This document shows, one piece after another, positions 8,734 to 16,136 of a DNA stretch of 64,000 nt. The notes beneath the pieces are model-generated. The model did no database searches. It was not told the DNA's origin and worked only from the letters and a program-made list of their open reading frames with translations. Within the stretch, counting starts at the first letter, position 1, and each line of letters starts with the position of its first letter. Source of the DNA: an uncultured Bacteroidales bacterium (GTDB lineage Bacteria; Bacteroidota; Bacteroidia; Bacteroidales; Marinilabiliaceae); assembly GCA_934699135.1 (NCBI GenBank), contig CAKUVM010000001.1:124001-188000 (forward strand), in the 5' to 3' direction. Both the position numbers and the translations under genes were made by a program.

Positions 8734-11087
8734 GAACAGCAGCCATACTAGCCGCCTCGCTCGCGACGCTGGCCCCCGGGCCTCGCGCCAAGGCGCAGTG
8801 GACGCTCCACACGTCATTCAACGGGGCCACGATGGCAGCCGTGGCGGCGGGCAAGGCGGTGGCCGGAAACAGCTACGGCCTCACCTATTACGACCCCGCC
8901 GAGGGACTGACATCGACACTGGACAAGGCCAACCATCTGTCCTCTTCCGGAATAACCGCCATAAAAGGCAACGGCGACATCCTCGTCGTGGGATATGCAG
9001 ATGGAGACATCGACCTGGTGGACATGGCTCTGATGACCACCTCCAACATTCCGGAGCTACGCCTCAGCACCAAGCACAACAACAAAACAGTCAACTCCAT
9101 TACGCCAGCCGGCTCACAGTATTACATCGGTTTCGGAGGTGGCGTGCTAGAGGTTGACGGGCGCAAGGCGGAAATAAAGTCGGCGTGGGGAGTCACGGCC
9201 GACGGCGCGGACGTGCGCGGAGTGGCACTGACAACCGAACACATATACGCCGCCACGGCCACAGGCATATACCGCGCGCGGCGCGACAGCCGCCTGCTGG
9301 AAGACCCCGGCCAGTGGAGCCTCCTGGCAAACCCGCAGGGCAACACCCAGAGCGTGGCGGCCATAGCCGACACCGTCTACGCCGCCGTTGGCCGCGCAGG
9401 CGGAGACGTGACACTCTGGAAGATAACGGCCGACGGCGCCGAAGCCCAAAAACGCTTCGGCTCATACCGCTCACTGAGCGCGCGCGGCGGGAAGCTGCTT
9501 GTGACGCGCGGCGGCGGCGTTGACCTGCTGGACCCAGGCTTGGCGGTGAAGGCCACAGTGACCTCCGTGGGGCGCGCCGACACCGCAGACGCCGTGGCAA
9601 AGCCACAGTTCCGCATGGCCGAGATGATAGACGGCAAGACGCTGGCCATCGCGGACAATGAAGCGTGCCTGGTGATCACAGACACTGCCGGTGCGGGCAA
9701 AGCGTATAAGCCCAACGGGCCGCTGAGCAACATATCTTCATGCATCACGGCGGCGGGAGACGACATATATGCGGGCGGACCCGGGCGCAATGGCGAGCTG
9801 AACAACCAGGGCAACCCGGCCTCGGTGAGCGTACTCCGCGACGGGGTGTGGCACAGCTCCGCCAAGACATGGGCCGACAGCCGCGAGCCATGCATGGTGG
9901 CCGCCAACCCCCGAGACCCATCAGACGTGTTCCTCTCAACGTGGGGGACGGGCATCTTCAAGATTGTCGACTGTCAGCTAGACACACAGTACACGGCCGG
10001 AAACTCGACCATCAAAGACATATTCGGCGGCAACAGATACGTCCGCTCCGACGCCATCACGTTCGACGAGGCCGGCAACCTCTACGTCTTGGCCTGCATG
10101 GTGGACAGCGGCGTCAACGTCATGACCCCCGAAGGCGAGTGGCACAGCTACCCCTACGGCCCCATGGGCGACGGCTCGACACACTCCTACGCCGCCATGG
10201 CGGCCGCGCCGAACGGCAACATCTGGGTGGCGTCTACATATATGAGCGGGACGCACACGTCGGTCTTCAACATTGGCGGCACACCAGAGAGCTGTGATGA
10301 CGACCTCTATATGAGCACCCGCGGCAACGAGGCCGACAAACAATACGTTGGACGCATTGAACTGGTGGACTCCGAGACGGGCGAGGCCGTGGGCGATAGA
10401 GCCAACGCGTTCGCCATTGACGCCGACGGCAATGTGTGGGTGGGCATGTCGGCCGGCCTGCTCGTGACAAAAGACAACAAGACGATGCTCCAGACGGGCT
10501 CCGTGACGTTCAACCGAATAAAAGTGCCGCGTAACGACGGCACCAACCTGGCCGACTACCTGCTAGACGGGGCCTACATCAACGCCATTGCCGTGGACGG
10601 GGCCAACCGCAAATGGATTGGCACGGACGAAGACGGCGCATATCTGGTGAGCGCCGACGGCACCCAGACCATACGCCACTTCACGGCGGCAAACAGCCCG
10701 CTGCCAAGCGACAAAGTGGAGGGCGTGGCCATACGCCAGTCAGACGGCGAGATTTTCTTCTCAACCCCCTACGGCATCGCCTCATACAAGGGAGACGCCA
10801 CAGAACCGTCGGAGACGCTCGCATCCGTCAGGATATACCCCAACCCCTTCAGCCTCAGGCACGGACCCGGGGCGGTGAGCATAGACAGGCTGATGGGCGC
10901 CACGACGCTCTTCATAACCGACGCCGCAGGAAACCGAGTGGCAAGGCTCACATCGGTGGGTGGCAAAGCCACATGGGACGGCAGACGACCCGACGGCCGA
11001 CTGGCAGCCGCGGGCATATACATTGTCTGGATGACGGCGAGCAACGGAGACAGCAAAGCCGTTGGCAAACTGCTGGTGACAGACTGA
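8730..11087 (+). CDS. PorZ-like beta-propeller protein with type IX secretion C-terminal domain
   Basis: A 785-residue exported protein with a short hydrophobic N-terminus. The body holds many propeller-blade repeats, for example NVWVGMSAGL and NRKWIGTDEDGAYL, of the two-component regulator propeller type. The last 80 residues start with RIYPNPF and end with GKLLVTD, a type A sorting-like domain. Length, double-propeller layout and linkage to rdgB match PorZ, the surface component that helps the type IX sortase receive anionic lipopolysaccharide. The assignment rests on architecture. A generic propeller protein secreted by the same system is the alternative. Confidence 0.75.
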   Translation: MRTAAILAASLATLAPGPRAKAQWTLHTSFNGATMAAVAAGKAVAGNSYGLTYYDPAEGLTSTLDKANHLSSSGITAIKGNGDILVVGYADGDIDLVDMALMTTSNIPELRLSTKHNNKTVNSITPAGSQYYIGFGGGVLEVDGRKAEIKSAWGVTADGADVRGVALTTEHIYAATATGIYRARRDSRLLEDPGQWSLLANPQGNTQSVAAIADTVYAAVGRAGGDVTLWKITADGAEAQKRFGSYRSLSARGGKLLVTRGGGVDLLDPGLAVKATVTSVGRADTADAVAKPQFRMAEMIDGKTLAIADNEACLVITDTAGAGKAYKPNGPLSNISSCITAAGDDIYAGGPGRNGELNNQGNPASVSVLRDGVWHSSAKTWADSREPCMVAANPRDPSDVFLSTWGTGIFKIVDCQLDTQYTAGNSTIKDIFGGNRYVRSDAITFDEAGNLYVLACMVDSGVNVMTPEGEWHSYPYGPMGDGSTHSYAAMAAAPNGNIWVASTYMSGTHTSVFNIGGTPESCDDDLYMSTRGNEADKQYVGRIELVDSETGEAVGDRANAFAIDADGNVWVGMSAGLLVTKDNKTMLQTGSVTFNRIKVPRNDGTNLADYLLDGAYINAIAVDGANRKWIGTDEDGAYLVSADGTQTIRHFTAANSPLPSDKVEGVAIRQSDGEIFFSTPYGIASYKGDATEPSETLASVRIYPNPFSLRHGPGAVSIDRLMGATTLFITDAAGNRVARLTSVGGKATWDGRRPDGRLAAAGIYIVWMTASNGDSKAVGKLLVTD

Positions 11088-11111
11088 CATAGAAAAACAA
11101 CAACAGAAAAC

Positions 11112-11387
11112 ATGACATACGAGTATCAGCCCAGCGGAGTGTGCAGCAAACTCTTCCGCATTGAAGTGGACGACAACGGCACAGTGCGCCACGCCGAGGT
11201 CATCGGCGGGTGCAGCGGCAACCTGCAAGGCCTCTGCCGCCTGATGGAGGGGCGCAAGGCCAGCGAGGTGGCCGAGACGCTAAAAGGAATCAGGTGCGGA
11301 GCCAAGCCCACCTCATGCCCCGACCAGATGAGCAAGGCACTGGGGGAAATTGCGGCAGAGACGGGGCGCGGCGCCCACACGGCATAG
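11112..11387 (+). CDS. TSCPD domain protein (TIGR03905 family)
   Basis: A 91-residue cytosolic protein matching the small Bacteroidota/Firmicutes TSCPD family. The conserved pattern is visible: GVCSK near the start, GGCSGNLQGL in the middle, and IRCGAKPTSCPDQ at the C-terminal side, the last giving the family its name. The function is not established; the conserved cysteines suggest metal or cofactor binding. It sits 24 bases after the porZ-like gene and 25 before aroK in the same operon. Confidence 0.88.
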   Translation: MTYEYQPSGVCSKLFRIEVDDNGTVRHAEVIGGCSGNLQGLCRLMEGRKASEVAETLKGIRCGAKPTSCPDQMSKALGEIAAETGRGAHTA

Positions 11388-11412
11388 GGGCGAGAAGGAG
11401 GCAAAGACGACA

Positions 11413-11946
11413 ATGGAGCGCGTATTCCTGATAGGCTACATGGGCTCAGGCAAGTCCACCATAGGCAGATATGTGGCCAAAGACATGGGGTGGAGGTTCA
11501 TCGACATGGACGACTACGTGGAGCGGCGGCTCGGCTGCACCATAAGCGAGTTCTTCGCCAAGCACGGCGAGGAAGCCTTCCGCCAAGCCGAGGCCGAGGC
11601 CTTGAAAGAGCTGGCCAAGGAGCCCAAGGCCATCATCGCCACCGGCGGCGGGGCGCCGTGCCACTTTGACAATATGGATGTGATGAGGGCGGCAGGCCTG
11701 ACCATATACATAAAGGTGCAGCCGGGGGAATTGGCCGCGAGGCTGAAAGGAGCCAAGGCCAAGAGACCCATAATAGCCGGCAAGACGGACGATGAGCTGC
11801 AAGACTTCATTGCCGCCCAACTGACACAGCGCGAGCCATTCTACAACAGGGCGGAGATGGCCGTAGACGGCGCGCGGCTGCCATTCTCGGCCTACAAGCC
11901 GTTCATCGAGACATTCTCCCTGATGGGAGGGGCCGAGGGCGAATAG
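11413..11946 (+). CDS. aroK: Shikimate kinase
   Basis: Phosphorylates shikimate at the 3-hydroxyl using ATP, in aromatic amino acid and chorismate synthesis. The 178-residue protein begins with the P-loop GYMGSGKST. It has the substrate-binding DMDD motif, the F-KHGEEAFRQAE region and the ATGGGAP motif. I chose the ATG at 11413 because the fold starts immediately after it, although the frame is open further upstream. It is the fourth gene of the rdgB operon. Confidence 0.94.
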   Translation: MERVFLIGYMGSGKSTIGRYVAKDMGWRFIDMDDYVERRLGCTISEFFAKHGEEAFRQAEAEALKELAKEPKAIIATGGGAPCHFDNMDVMRAAGLTIYIKVQPGELAARLKGAKAKRPIIAGKTDDELQDFIAAQLTQREPFYNRAEMAVDGARLPFSAYKPFIETFSLMGGAEGE

Positions 11947-11986
11947 AGGAGGCCACAGACACCACAAAACACATAAAAAACAAGCC

Positions 11987-12631
11987 ATGGCAAGAAAAGC
12001 CGCACTCTTTGACCTGGATGGCGTGGTCCTTGACACCGAACGCCAATATGACATAATTTGGGGCAGGATAGGCCACAAATACCACCCAGAGATTCCCGAC
12101 TTCGCCCGCCAGATAAAGGGGCAGACACTGACTAGCATACTCAACGCCCACTTCCACAGCGAGGCCGATCGCCGCGACGTGGAGGAGATGCTCAACAAAT
12201 TCGAGGCCGAGGAGATGAAATATGACTTTGTGGACGGCGCCCGCGCCTACATCATCTCCCTCCGCGAGGCAGGCGTGCAGACGGCCGTGGTGACAAGCTC
12301 CAACAACATGAAGATGGCGGACGTGAGGAGAAACGTGGCCAACTTCGACCGTCTTTTTGACGTCATTGTGACGGCCGAGCTGACCCCGCGCTCCAAACCC
12401 GCCCCGGACTGCTTCCTCAAGGGGGCGGAGCTGCTAGGGCGCAAGCCGGAGGAGTGCGTGGTGTTTGAAGACTCGCGCAACGGCATGAAGGCGGGCCGCG
12501 CGGCAGGGATGCTCACCGTTGGCGTGGCCACCACTTTTGGCCGCGAGGTGGCCGCGGAGCTGGCCGACGTGGTGATAGACAACTTCGCGGGCATAGCCCC
12601 GTCACGTTTTTTCAACATCGGGCAAGAATAA
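11987..12631 (+). CDS. HAD-family phosphatase (beta-phosphoglucomutase-like)
   Basis: A 214-residue haloacid-dehalogenase hydrolase. Motif I is DLDGVVLDTE with the nucleophile aspartate, motif II is VVTSSN, and motif III/IV is the KPAPDCF lysine followed by VFEDSRNG. The helical cap lies between motifs I and II. The subfamily includes beta-phosphoglucomutases and sugar- or nucleotide-phosphate phosphatases; the substrate cannot be read from sequence. It is fifth in the rdgB operon. Confidence 0.9.
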   Translation: MARKAALFDLDGVVLDTERQYDIIWGRIGHKYHPEIPDFARQIKGQTLTSILNAHFHSEADRRDVEEMLNKFEAEEMKYDFVDGARAYIISLREAGVQTAVVTSSNNMKMADVRRNVANFDRLFDVIVTAELTPRSKPAPDCFLKGAELLGRKPEECVVFEDSRNGMKAGRAAGMLTVGVATTFGREVAAELADVVIDNFAGIAPSRFFNIGQE

Positions 12632-12643
12632 GAGGACAAAGGC

Positions 12644-13423
12644 ATGAAGACAAAGACAATAACCGCCACCGTGGCGGCCCTGTGGCTGACGTTGTCGCCC
12701 GCCGTGGCGGCCAACGAGACGGCGCCGGGTGCAGCGCCGCTGCCAGCGGCGGGCAGGAGGTATGACACGTTCAACGTGGGGCAGATATACGCGGGCGGGC
12801 ACGTGGGCTTCGCCATCCCGACGTCAATAGGCCGCAGCAGCGCCGACCTGTCTTTTCGCGACGTGGCCAAGACGGGCTTCGTGATATTCGCCGACGTCAT
12901 GCGGCAGATGAACCAGAGCGTGGGGCTGGGAGCCGAAGTGGGCTTCCGCAACTACCCGTATAACGACAAGAAGACATGGTCTAACCTGACGCGCTACGGC
13001 ACTTTCGAGGCCACATACCGGGCCCTGGACTTCAACCTGACGGGCCGACTCTTCTTCTCGCGCAACACCGTGAGGCCGTTCTTCGGCATCACGGCCGGAG
13101 GCGAGGTCATAATGAACTCGGTGGACTTTACGCCCAACACCAAGTATGCCGGCGCCATGACCGCCACGACCTACTCCACAACCAACCTCTCAGCCTCACT
13201 CGGACTGATGACCGGGGCCTATTTCAAGGCGGGCAAGCGCACCCTCATGAGCTGCCAAATTAGGCTCAACATTGTCCCGCAGCTCAAGGATGACGTGATA
13301 GAGGTGGCGGACTCGGACTATGGCGACATCCAGACCGTGGCGCAAAACCCGCACGGCAACCAGACCAACATATCCGTCACCCTGGGTCTGCACATCGGCA
13401 CCCAACGGAACAACAAGCATTGA
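12644..13423 (+). CDS. Outer-membrane beta-barrel-like protein
   Basis: A 259-residue protein with a clear N-terminal signal peptide (lysines, then TVAALWLTLSPAVAA). The rest has alternating hydrophobic and aromatic strands ending with a glycine-rich amphipathic strand (SVTLGLHIG). This fits a small outer-membrane barrel of the OmpW/OmpA-like porin-family type. No specific family motif is recognised. It is the last gene of the rdgB operon, ahead of a strong terminator. Confidence 0.75.
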   Translation: MKTKTITATVAALWLTLSPAVAANETAPGAAPLPAAGRRYDTFNVGQIYAGGHVGFAIPTSIGRSSADLSFRDVAKTGFVIFADVMRQMNQSVGLGAEVGFRNYPYNDKKTWSNLTRYGTFEATYRALDFNLTGRLFFSRNTVRPFFGITAGGEVIMNSVDFTPNTKYAGAMTATTYSTTNLSASLGLMTGAYFKAGKRTLMSCQIRLNIVPQLKDDVIEVADSDYGDIQTVAQNPHGNQTNISVTLGLHIGTQRNNKH

Positions 13424-13450
13424 CAAGACAAAGGGGGACAAGGAGACGCG

Positions 13451-13494
13451 GCAAGCCCCGCCACACAACCGGAGAGGCGTGTGGCGGGGCTTGC
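13451..13494. terminator. Bidirectional terminator hairpin
   Basis: A perfect 16-bp stem (GCAAGCCCCGCCACAC at 13451-13466 and its complement at 13479-13494) with a 12-base loop lies between the converging outer-membrane protein gene and lipoprotein gene. Confidence 0.8.
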
Positions 13495-13513
13495 CTGTTT
13501 GCGTTATCGCCGC

Positions 13514-14239
13514 TTACTGCTTCACTATGGTGATGGAGGTGTCGCTCTCGGCCACGAGGCTGGAGCCGCCCGCGAAGTAGACGCGGACCTCGGCATAGTC
13601 AGCCCCAAGCTGCGAGGTGTAGAACGGGAAGCTGTACGTGGCCACGCTGTCGGTGCCCACATAGGCGTTTTGAGACACCTTGTAATAGGAGTTGGAGCGG
13701 AGCGGGCGCCCCTCTTTGTTATATGGCGTGAGCCTTATGCCGTAGGACTTGACCGCCTTTTGCGCCGGCACTTTCACCTTGATGTTGGAGCCGTCATAAG
13801 AGAGCTCTGTGGGGCGGACGTCATCCAGAGTGTCTTTGCGAGCCACCTTGATGGCGATCTCGGTCGTGGCCCTCTCGCCGTCTTGCGAGGTGGCGGTGAT
13901 GGTGTAGTCGCCATTGAGGCGGGCCGTGTCAGTAAACACGCAGGCGGGGTTGGAGAGCAGGGTCTCGAACCTGTAAGAGTCCTCGGTGGAGTCCACGGGC
14001 AGCTTCACGCCGTTGGAGCTGTAGATGTTGACGGACTGGAGCTTATACTTATAACTGTTGGAGGAGACCACAATGTAGGGCGAGAAAGTCCTCTGACCCT
14101 CTTGGCCACCTTGCAAGATGTAGCCGTTGACAGAGACGCCGAAAGAGACTTTTTCCGTATCGTCTTCTACGCAAGACGATGCCAAAGGCAACAGGGCCAG
14201 AAAGGCGGCCGAGAGCGAAAGATAGGTTTTGAGTGACAT
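13514..14239 (-). CDS. Putative surface lipoprotein of unknown function
   Basis: A 241-residue lipoprotein. The start at 14239 gives a normal lipoprotein signal with lipobox ASSC; the frame is open upstream but that part is not signal-like. The residues right after the cysteine (VEDDTE) are acidic, resembling the export signals of Bacteroidota surface lipoproteins (inference). The remainder looks like Ig-like beta domains, with DYTITATSQDG as in PKD-type strands. No family was recognised. It has its own -7 element upstream and a shared terminator downstream. Confidence 0.72.
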   Translation of the reverse strand: MSLKTYLSLSAAFLALLPLASSCVEDDTEKVSFGVSVNGYILQGGQEGQRTFSPYIVVSSNSYKYKLQSVNIYSSNGVKLPVDSTEDSYRFETLLSNPACVFTDTARLNGDYTITATSQDGERATTEIAIKVARKDTLDDVRPTELSYDGSNIKVKVPAQKAVKSYGIRLTPYNKEGRPLRSNSYYKVSQNAYVGTDSVATYSFPFYTSQLGADYAEVRVYFAGGSSLVAESDTSITIVKQ

Positions 14240-14265
14240 TTGAATGGTTTTGTGAATAATGCGCG

Positions 14266-14273
14266 CAAATATA
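14266..14273 (-). promoter_or_regulatory. -7 promoter element for the lipoprotein gene
   Basis: The minus strand reads TATATTTG here, a perfect TAnnTTTG, 27 bases before the lipoprotein start. No -33 TTTG lies at the ideal distance. Confidence 0.4.
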
Positions 14274-14336
14274 TGCAAAGAATGCGCCAAATCGAGGCCA
14301 AGGCGCCATTATGACGCCACTTAGGGCATAAAAAAG

Positions 14337-14379
14337 GCCGCGCCGGGCGCAAGGTCTCGAACCTGCCCCGCGGCGCGGC
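14337..14379 (-). terminator. Rho-independent terminator after the DUF5675 gene
   Basis: GCCGCGCCG (14337-14345) pairs with 14371-14379, with further inner pairing. On the minus strand the stem is followed by a run of six T residues. It lies directly downstream of the DUF5675 gene. Confidence 0.75.
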
Positions 14380-14391
14380 TTGGGGTTTGGC

Positions 14392-14934
14392 CTACGCGGC
14401 CATGAGGCGCAACCTCTTCCAGATCTCGTCCGAGACGATCTGGCCAATGGGCGCGGTGGCGGCGCAAGGGCCGTCGGCGCTCTCGGCGAGGGCGGCGAAG
14501 TCGTCCACAATCTCAATCTGGGCCTCATCGGGCTGGTCTAGGAGCATCCGCACAATGTCCAGCTCTCGCGGGGTGCTGCACACCAACCGGCCGCCGCCCA
14601 CATATTTGCCGGGCAAGATGCAGCCTTTGGTGTCGGCGGCAGTGTTTCCGCGATGAATCCTTATGCCCGTCATGCCCGGGACGTCGATGAGGATGGGGAG
14701 CATCCGCCCGAACTTGGGGCTGCGCGTGAGAGCCACGTCATAGACCCCGGCAGGCACGGCCGTCTTGCCCTTGACCCTCATGCCCCAAGGGCGCACGGGC
14801 GGCTCCAGGGTGTCGCAGAGCAGGTAGTCCTCGCGCTGGTCGGGCGCCGCCGCGTCATCGGCCATGGCCACGTAGAGGCGGCCCATGCAATATGTGTCAG
14901 TATTCTCTTTTCGAAAAAGTTTAAAACGAATCAT
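14392..14934 (-). CDS. DUF5675 family protein
   Basis: A 180-residue protein matching the DUF5675 family, whose members are common in Bacteroidota and often phage- or element-associated. The conserved core is visible as YLLCDTLEPP, then GKTAVPAGVYDV, FGRMLPILIDVPG and IRIHRGNTAADTKGCI. The histidine and cysteine of that last stretch look like an active-site set similar to L,D-transpeptidase-like enzymes, but no activity is established. The C-terminal 50 residues are less conserved. It follows a DUF6266 gene on the same strand. Confidence 0.82.
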   Translation of the reverse strand: MIRFKLFRKENTDTYCMGRLYVAMADDAAAPDQREDYLLCDTLEPPVRPWGMRVKGKTAVPAGVYDVALTRSPKFGRMLPILIDVPGMTGIRIHRGNTAADTKGCILPGKYVGGGRLVCSTPRELDIVRMLLDQPDEAQIEIVDDFAALAESADGPCAATAPIGQIVSDEIWKRLRLMAA

Positions 14935-15044
14935 AGGGTAAATGAGAATTTAGATGTGTGTGGTTGAATTGGCGCAAGAGCGCAATGGGAAGGGCGGGGG
15001 GGGGATGGCTTCGGCCGCAACCATCGCCCCCCGCCCATCAGTGG

Positions 15045-15662
15045 TTAGGAGAGCTTCTGGTGGGTGGTCTGGGTGGAGACTGAGCCAGTGGCGGCGAAGA
15101 AGAGCACGTGGAGTTCATCACCGCCCTGCGCGCCGAGGACGTCGGCGGCATTGAACTGCGCGTCGGTGGCAGAGAGGCTGGCGGAGAAGTTTGCCGCCTT
15201 GTCATTCTTTGCGTTATAGACGGCCATATAGAGCTTACCGCCATAGAGCTCGTCTGCCGCGGCAGGGGCCTCCCACGAGGCGGATATGACGCCCTCGGCG
15301 TTGGAGACGGCCACGTCGAACGGCTTTGCCCCGTCTGACAGCTTCACGTCTTCTATCGGGAACACGTAGGCCCCCGTTTTCTCATCGAAAGAGACGTATT
15401 GCCTGTTGAACTTCACCGCCGCGGACCATCCTGAGGCCGCCCCGGAGCTGACGAACCCTCGTCGGATGGAGCTGAGGAAGAGTCGGAGCCGCTTGGAAGT
15501 GGCAGAGAGTTTGTTTCTGACTTCGAGCTGCGCCGCAGTTCGCGGGTTTGCCACTTTCGTAGCAAGAGAACGAATATACGCAATGCCGCGCCAAGAGCTG
15601 CCGACAACAGTTCCGACTTTGCCAGAGAATGGTCCGAGAATACCTTGCTTGTAAGTTGCCAT
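15045..15662 (-). CDS. DUF6266 family protein
   Basis: A 205-residue protein starting at the ATG at 15662. Its opening, MATYKQGILGPFSGKVGTVVG followed by SSWRG, is the hallmark of the DUF6266 family in Bacteroidota. Toward the C-terminus lies a beta-rich domain (VISASWEAPA, YMAVYNAK). Family members are accessory, often in several copies, and may be phage or secreted structural proteins; the function is unknown. A strong promoter lies about 270 bases upstream. A 110-base GC-rich gap containing a G-tract hairpin separates it from DUF5675. Confidence 0.8.
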   Translation of the reverse strand: MATYKQGILGPFSGKVGTVVGSSWRGIAYIRSLATKVANPRTAAQLEVRNKLSATSKRLRLFLSSIRRGFVSSGAASGWSAAVKFNRQYVSFDEKTGAYVFPIEDVKLSDGAKPFDVAVSNAEGVISASWEAPAAADELYGGKLYMAVYNAKNDKAANFSASLSATDAQFNAADVLGAQGGDELHVLFFAATGSVSTQTTHQKLS

Positions 15663-15933
15663 TTCATTTGATGTGTTTGAGCGCGTCCTTTTGTGGCGAA
15701 CGGGCGAGGTGGACAAGACGCGAGGCTCGGCCGCGACTCGGTTTGTTCATCATTCGCATATCGCCATACGAACGCTTTGGTTATAAAATAATTTTTTCTT
15801 ATCAACAAAAACAGAAACCTCCGTTCAAAGACATCCGACAAAGCGCAACCCCAAATAACAGGACTAAAAATCCGCATTTCAATAGCTTTGCCAAGTTGTC
15901 GTCAACTTGTCGGTTTTTGTTTCGCTGACAATG

Positions 15934-15964
15934 CAAAGGTAGCGATGTTTTTCTTTTCAACAAG
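15934..15964 (-). promoter_or_regulatory. Strong Bacteroidota promoter upstream of DUF6266
   Basis: On the minus strand CTTG (15964-15961) is followed after 19 bases by TACCTTTG (15941-15934), an excellent match to the -33/-7 consensus. It would give a leader of roughly 265 bases to the DUF6266 start. Confidence 0.65.
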
Positions 15965-16081
15965 AAACACAGAAGAATATTTGAAAAATATTTTTGGCCA
16001 TATTGCAAAAGTACTAATATACTGCTCTTTAAAGAGGCAATCTCATCGGTCGACTTGCGAGCTCTTAGCGGAAACAAAAAA

Positions 16082-16107
16082 CGGCGGCGCAAAAACTTGC
16101 GCCGCCG
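16082..16107 (-). terminator. Rho-independent terminator of maeB
   Basis: CGGCGGCGCAA (16082-16092) pairs perfectly with 16097-16107 around a four-base loop. On the minus strand it is followed by a run of T residues. It lies 30 bases past the maeB stop. Confidence 0.88.
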
Positions 16108-16136
16108 GCATAAAAAAGACTGATGATGAGGAATGA

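Larger units (their letters stand above)
15663..16136. other. AT-rich intergenic region before the DUF6266 gene
   Basis: A 474-base stretch without a supported gene and with clearly lower GC than its surroundings. It holds the maeB terminator at its right end (16082-16107) and a consensus promoter at 15934-15964. Between that promoter and the DUF6266 start are about 265 bases of leader. Its open frames show no family features, so I leave it as non-coding. Confidence 0.6.

Noticed and set aside
12247..12951. A 234-codon minus-strand frame across the HAD gene and the outer-membrane protein gene
   Set aside because: It overlaps two well-supported genes, and the product has no recognisable fold.
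14340..14380. T-loop-like text (GGTTCGAGACC on the minus strand) suggesting a tRNA
   Set aside because: No acceptor, D or anticodon arms fit. The segment is explained as the loop of a terminator hairpin with a T run.
14993..15036. G-tract/C-tract hairpin after DUF6266 as a terminator
   Set aside because: The stem is plausible but no T run follows on the minus strand, so it was not listed as a terminator.
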